Below are positions 61,034 to 64,000 of a stretch of 64,000 nucleotides of DNA, one piece after another (the first letter of the stretch is position 1; the number at the start of each line of letters is the position of its first letter). The notes below the pieces were generated by a model. It was not told the origin of the DNA, did not search any database, and saw only the letters and a list, made by a program, of their open reading frames with translations. The stretch comes from Polyodon spathula (lineage: Eukaryota; Chordata; Actinopteri; Acipenseriformes; Polyodontidae). The translations under genes were made by a program, and so were the position numbers. The DNA lies in NCBI RefSeq assembly GCF_017654505.1, contig NW_024472185.1:124001-188000 (forward strand), in the 5' to 3' direction.

Positions 61034-63726
61034 CTAAAGAGCTTCATACTTGACTGATTCGAATTTCCTCGCTCTGTAAACTGTGCTCTTTTTCATCATG
61101 TACAGCAACACCAGATCGCAGAAGAATACGCCCTGTAGAAGGCAATACACATGATTTGACAAAGGGCTTTTCATTTCTTGTCATTTGAAAATCTGTATCA
61201 CACAGTAATACATAGATGACAAGAGCAGTTCAGTTCAGAAACACTGTCAGACTCCTCTCTCGGTCCCCTTGATGCCCCCCCCCCCCCACCAATGACCATG
61301 TTGTTAAAGCACCCCCTTACCTGCACCTTACTGAAAATGAACTAGTTAACACACAAACCTTCTGTATGTGTTTGGTAAAACAAAGGACCATAAACCCAGT
61401 CTATGAGCCTCTGGGCTTTCTACTTGAACTACACTTGTTTAGATGCTGTAACCTACGAGAATGATTTTGTCATTGGTGTATTTCAGCAGAACTATCCTTA
61501 AATAATTAAAACATACATAATACAGTAAACTCACTTATCCAAATCAGTTTAGACAGTACCCTGTTCAGATTAGTGATGTATGTGAATTGAATGAAATCTG
61601 CACCACACTAACTATGCCTTGACTCATGTTTTAATATATTTAATCCAATAATAACCAGGGAATAAAAAAACATTAAACACTTTGATATAATTGTATTATT
61701 TAAGTTTACTTTCTAAAGCTGCTATCATCTTGCATTCCATTATGTTAGCATGGTATGAATTATAGACCTATTAGTCTGTTGTAAACATTTTAAAACAATT
61801 ATCAGTTGCACAGTACGATACATCTGTAGCAGGCTGTGACAGCTGTCTTACTGTACTATAAAGACGTTAGTTCCTCATTAAAAAGCCATTGTGATTTTTA
61901 CTTACAGCACCCAATAATGCCAAGCCTGAACCAATATTAACTATTGTTGGGATGATGTTAAACTTTCCTGCCTGAAAGATAAAAAGAATGAACAATATTG
62001 ACTCGATTAAATAAAGAACACAACAAGCATGTGGTTGATACTGTACACACAGTTATAAAGCTATTCAGTATTTTAAGTTACATGTTGAAATTGCAGTTCA
62101 TCATTTATATAATTTATTAGTATTGCTGTCTTTGGCTTCCAATTGAACACCAAATGACAGGAATGAAAATATAATGGAAAAGGCAGAGTATTATTAGAAA
62201 AGAAGGTGGGCTATGTTTATGGATAGAAGCGGGCGCACTGAATGTGCCATGTTTTTAGCTGTTAAATAGTTGGCAATAAAATAGGCAGAAGGGAAGTGAC
62301 AGTGGGTAACCTGCTATATGAAGCACCTGTACCCCTGAATGTCTCTTTAAGGAATGTTCCAGAAGATGTTTACTGATTGGTGTGGGTGTGTGCTGCCCGG
62401 AGCGAGTGACGGCTGGTAGGTTAAGAGAACAGTTGCAGAGGACTGTGACATCAGACATGTCAATCATGGGACCATTAAGTGCATTTACCGGAACAGCACA
62501 GTGGGTGTGAAGCAGGATGGATCTGCATCTCCTTTGCTAATATCATAAGTTGATAAGTTCACTGTTTCTTGTACATACATCAACTATTGTAGAAGTATTC
62601 TTGATGGCAGAATTAGGTTATAACATTTCAGTGCACCTAAAAATAAACAAAACAGTATAGCATTCAAACCTTCCCATTCACCAGGACATCAAATCGAATT
62701 CCAAATACTTTTGTTAGTGTTCGGTACTCTTCTCCAGATATGTTTTTATAATACTTGGCGAATCTAAAAAAACAAACAAAACACACAAAAAAAAAGACAA
62801 TGGTATTTTTCAGCAGCCATTTTAGAAGAAGCCCCATACAAATACAAATGTACCATTTTTCACTACATCAGTCTGTCTGGCTTGTCTGGGGAGTTCTAAC
62901 TGAAGAGACCTCCGTATTCCATTCAATGTGACCTTTCAACTGACCCAGCCTACATATCTAGACAGTGAGTAGGAAGGAGCAACCAAGGTGAAAGGTCGTT
63001 TTGCCACATGAATGGAATGAGGAGGTCTCTTCAGTCCCAGGCAGTCCCAGACAAGCTCACAGACAGGTAAATAACCACACAGCACAATGGCAATCATCAC
63101 ACACAGGCAAGTGAAAGACAACAAGACAACATTACACTTCAGTATTGTAAACATTTTGTGTCCTTTATATACTTACCTGAATGAAGGTGTGAGAATTTTA
63201 ATTTGCAGTCAGTAACCAGTGATAATGAAAAACCAAAGGCACTCATGTGGGAAAATGTATTTTACCACTCGTGGCAATGTGTTCCTTATCTTTAATTTTT
63301 TTTTTTTTTTTTATATAGTGCCTTTCATAGTGGACCACCATCACAAAGCACTTTACAGAGGCAGGCTGTGAACTGTGCATTATATGCAGTCACTTAAAAT
63401 AGGACATTGATTTAACATCTCGTCTGCAGGGTGGAGCACAAGGAGGTTAAGTGACTTGCTCAGGGTCACACAGTTAGTCACTCACTCAGTGGCAGCGGTG
63501 GGATTTGAACCAGTGACCTTCTGGTTACAAGCCCTGGACTTGATTCAATTAAATTAGACAATCACTAATAACTAGACCATCCACAGTAAAAGCGTTACCT
63601 GAAGTTATACCCTGATGTGGTGTTAGAGTTGTCATCTAGCCGTGCAAAGGAGTACTTGGGAATGCATTTGGAATAGGGTTTGTCGAGGTCACAGTTCCAC
63701 TCGATAAGGATGCCTATCACCCCACC
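61034..63726 (-). CDS. P2RX5: P2X purinoceptor 5, C-terminal half (partial)
   Basis: Four minus-strand exons in phase: 63599-63726, 62670-62763, 61906-61971, 61034-61132 (stop TAG 61034-61036). The 5' exons lie beyond the window. P2X receptors are trimeric ATP-gated cation channels. The seen parts are the lower extracellular domain (WNCDLDK with paired Cys, CIPKYSF), the ATP-contacting NFR motif and Lys in [14 protein letters not shown]2 ([16 protein letters not shown] into [12 protein letters not shown]), and the trafficking motif YRARK (YxxxK). FFCDLVLLY and the position beside EMC6 favour P2X5; CIPKYSF also resembles P2X3. The 66-nt exon at 61906 matches human exon 10. The tail after the YxxxK motif is only about ten residues (ESVKYEAL), much shorter than the human tail. 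Either the gene ends there or a further exon follows a cryptic donor. Confidence 0.93.
62871..63067. mobile_element. foldback MITE in P2RX5 intron
   Basis: The left arm contains GTCTGTCTGGCTTGTCTGGG and ACTGAAGAGACCTCC. The right arm contains their inverts (GGAGGTCTCTTCAGT, CCCAGACAAGC). Ends resemble those of the element at 30574-31836. Confidence 0.75.
63297..63545 (-). mobile_element. MIR-like CORE-SINE, minus strand
   Basis: Read on the minus strand: a tRNA-like head with a B box (GGTTCAAATCCC), then the CORE segment (CTGTGTGACCCTGAGCAAGT and CACTTAACCTCC), then an L2/CR1-like tail (AAAGTGCTTTGTGATGG) ending at an A run (T run 63297-63313 on plus). This matches the MIR/CORE-SINE plan. 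It lies in the P2RX5 intron after the exon at 63599. Confidence 0.85.
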
Positions 63727-64000
63727 CTGGAACAGACCACACAATCACATCTGGACACCTGCTTCTCAAAGTCACTTCAGATCATCAGTGACATATCAAC
63801 AAAGTTTATAAACCTCAGTTTCACTTTATGTTGTAATGTTAATAAGTGGGTCAATAAATCATCCCTGAGGGAAAGATACATTTAGATATTTAAGATATCA
63901 AACTAGTATTTTTTTTGGAAACCTCAGTAGACGACCATATAGCAGCCACACTGGGTCCTTGTTCTCTAGTCTTCAAAGACGGTATTCACACAGACTGTGT
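63727..64000 (-). other. P2RX5 intron, runs off window
   Basis: No P2X exon seen between the exon start at 63726 and the window end; the acceptor is CTGTTCCAG. Confidence 0.6.

Noticed and set aside
1..64000. CRISPR arrays, bacterial operons, tRNA/rRNA genes, integrated viruses
   Set aside because: No regular spaced direct repeats, no prokaryotic gene layout, no complete tRNA cloverleaf, and no retroviral pol-like frame seen.

Overview
This is nuclear DNA of a vertebrate: AT-rich, with genes split by GT-AG introns, long introns, many microsatellites and many non-autonomous DNA transposons. The encoded proteins read as ray-finned fish versions of human chromosome 17 genes. A MIR-like CORE-SINE and unreduced ancestral gene neighbours suggest a non-teleost fish (sturgeon, paddlefish, gar or bichir type). 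The species is my inference; no species-specific sequence was recognised.

Layout. 1-5200: no gene, one foldback transposon. 5200-7084: GC-richer promoter zone (NRF1/ETS site, then CRE plus two CCAAT boxes) with candidate first exons. 18781-24100 (+): FAM222B, two coding exons reconstructed here, 563 aa; its first coding exon (ATG 18827) sits 3.6 kb upstream of the long open frame. 24101-32122: 3' UTR and intergenic DNA with repeats. 32123-41997 (-): a TRPV1-type channel, 15 coding exons, 812 aa, every exon junction in phase. 42011-51163: upstream and intergenic DNA with two candidate non-coding exons and transposons. 51164-55183 (-): SHPK, 7 coding exons, 469 aa. 57911-58261 (+): EMC6, one coding exon, 110 aa. 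61034-63726 (-): the 3' half of P2RX5 (4 exons), which runs off the window end.

The order TRPV1-SHPK-EMC6-P2RX5 matches human 17p13.2, without CTNS and TAX1BP3 between SHPK and EMC6 and without TRPV3 beside TRPV1; FAM222B (human 17q11.2) is the next neighbour. The genes share no pathway. They encode a heat/ligand-gated cation channel, a pentose-phosphate carbohydrate kinase, an ER membrane insertase subunit, an ATP-gated channel and a protein of unknown function. Nothing here looks like a new multi-gene system. The noteworthy items are splice-level and structural: an unusual residue in the TRPV1 vanilloid pocket, an intact P2RX5 exon 10, local duplications copying two SHPK splice sites, a uORF one base before the FAM222B start, and several foldback elements, some with clear target-site duplications. 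All exon calls rest on reading splice signals, phase and remembered family sequence; no alignment was run.
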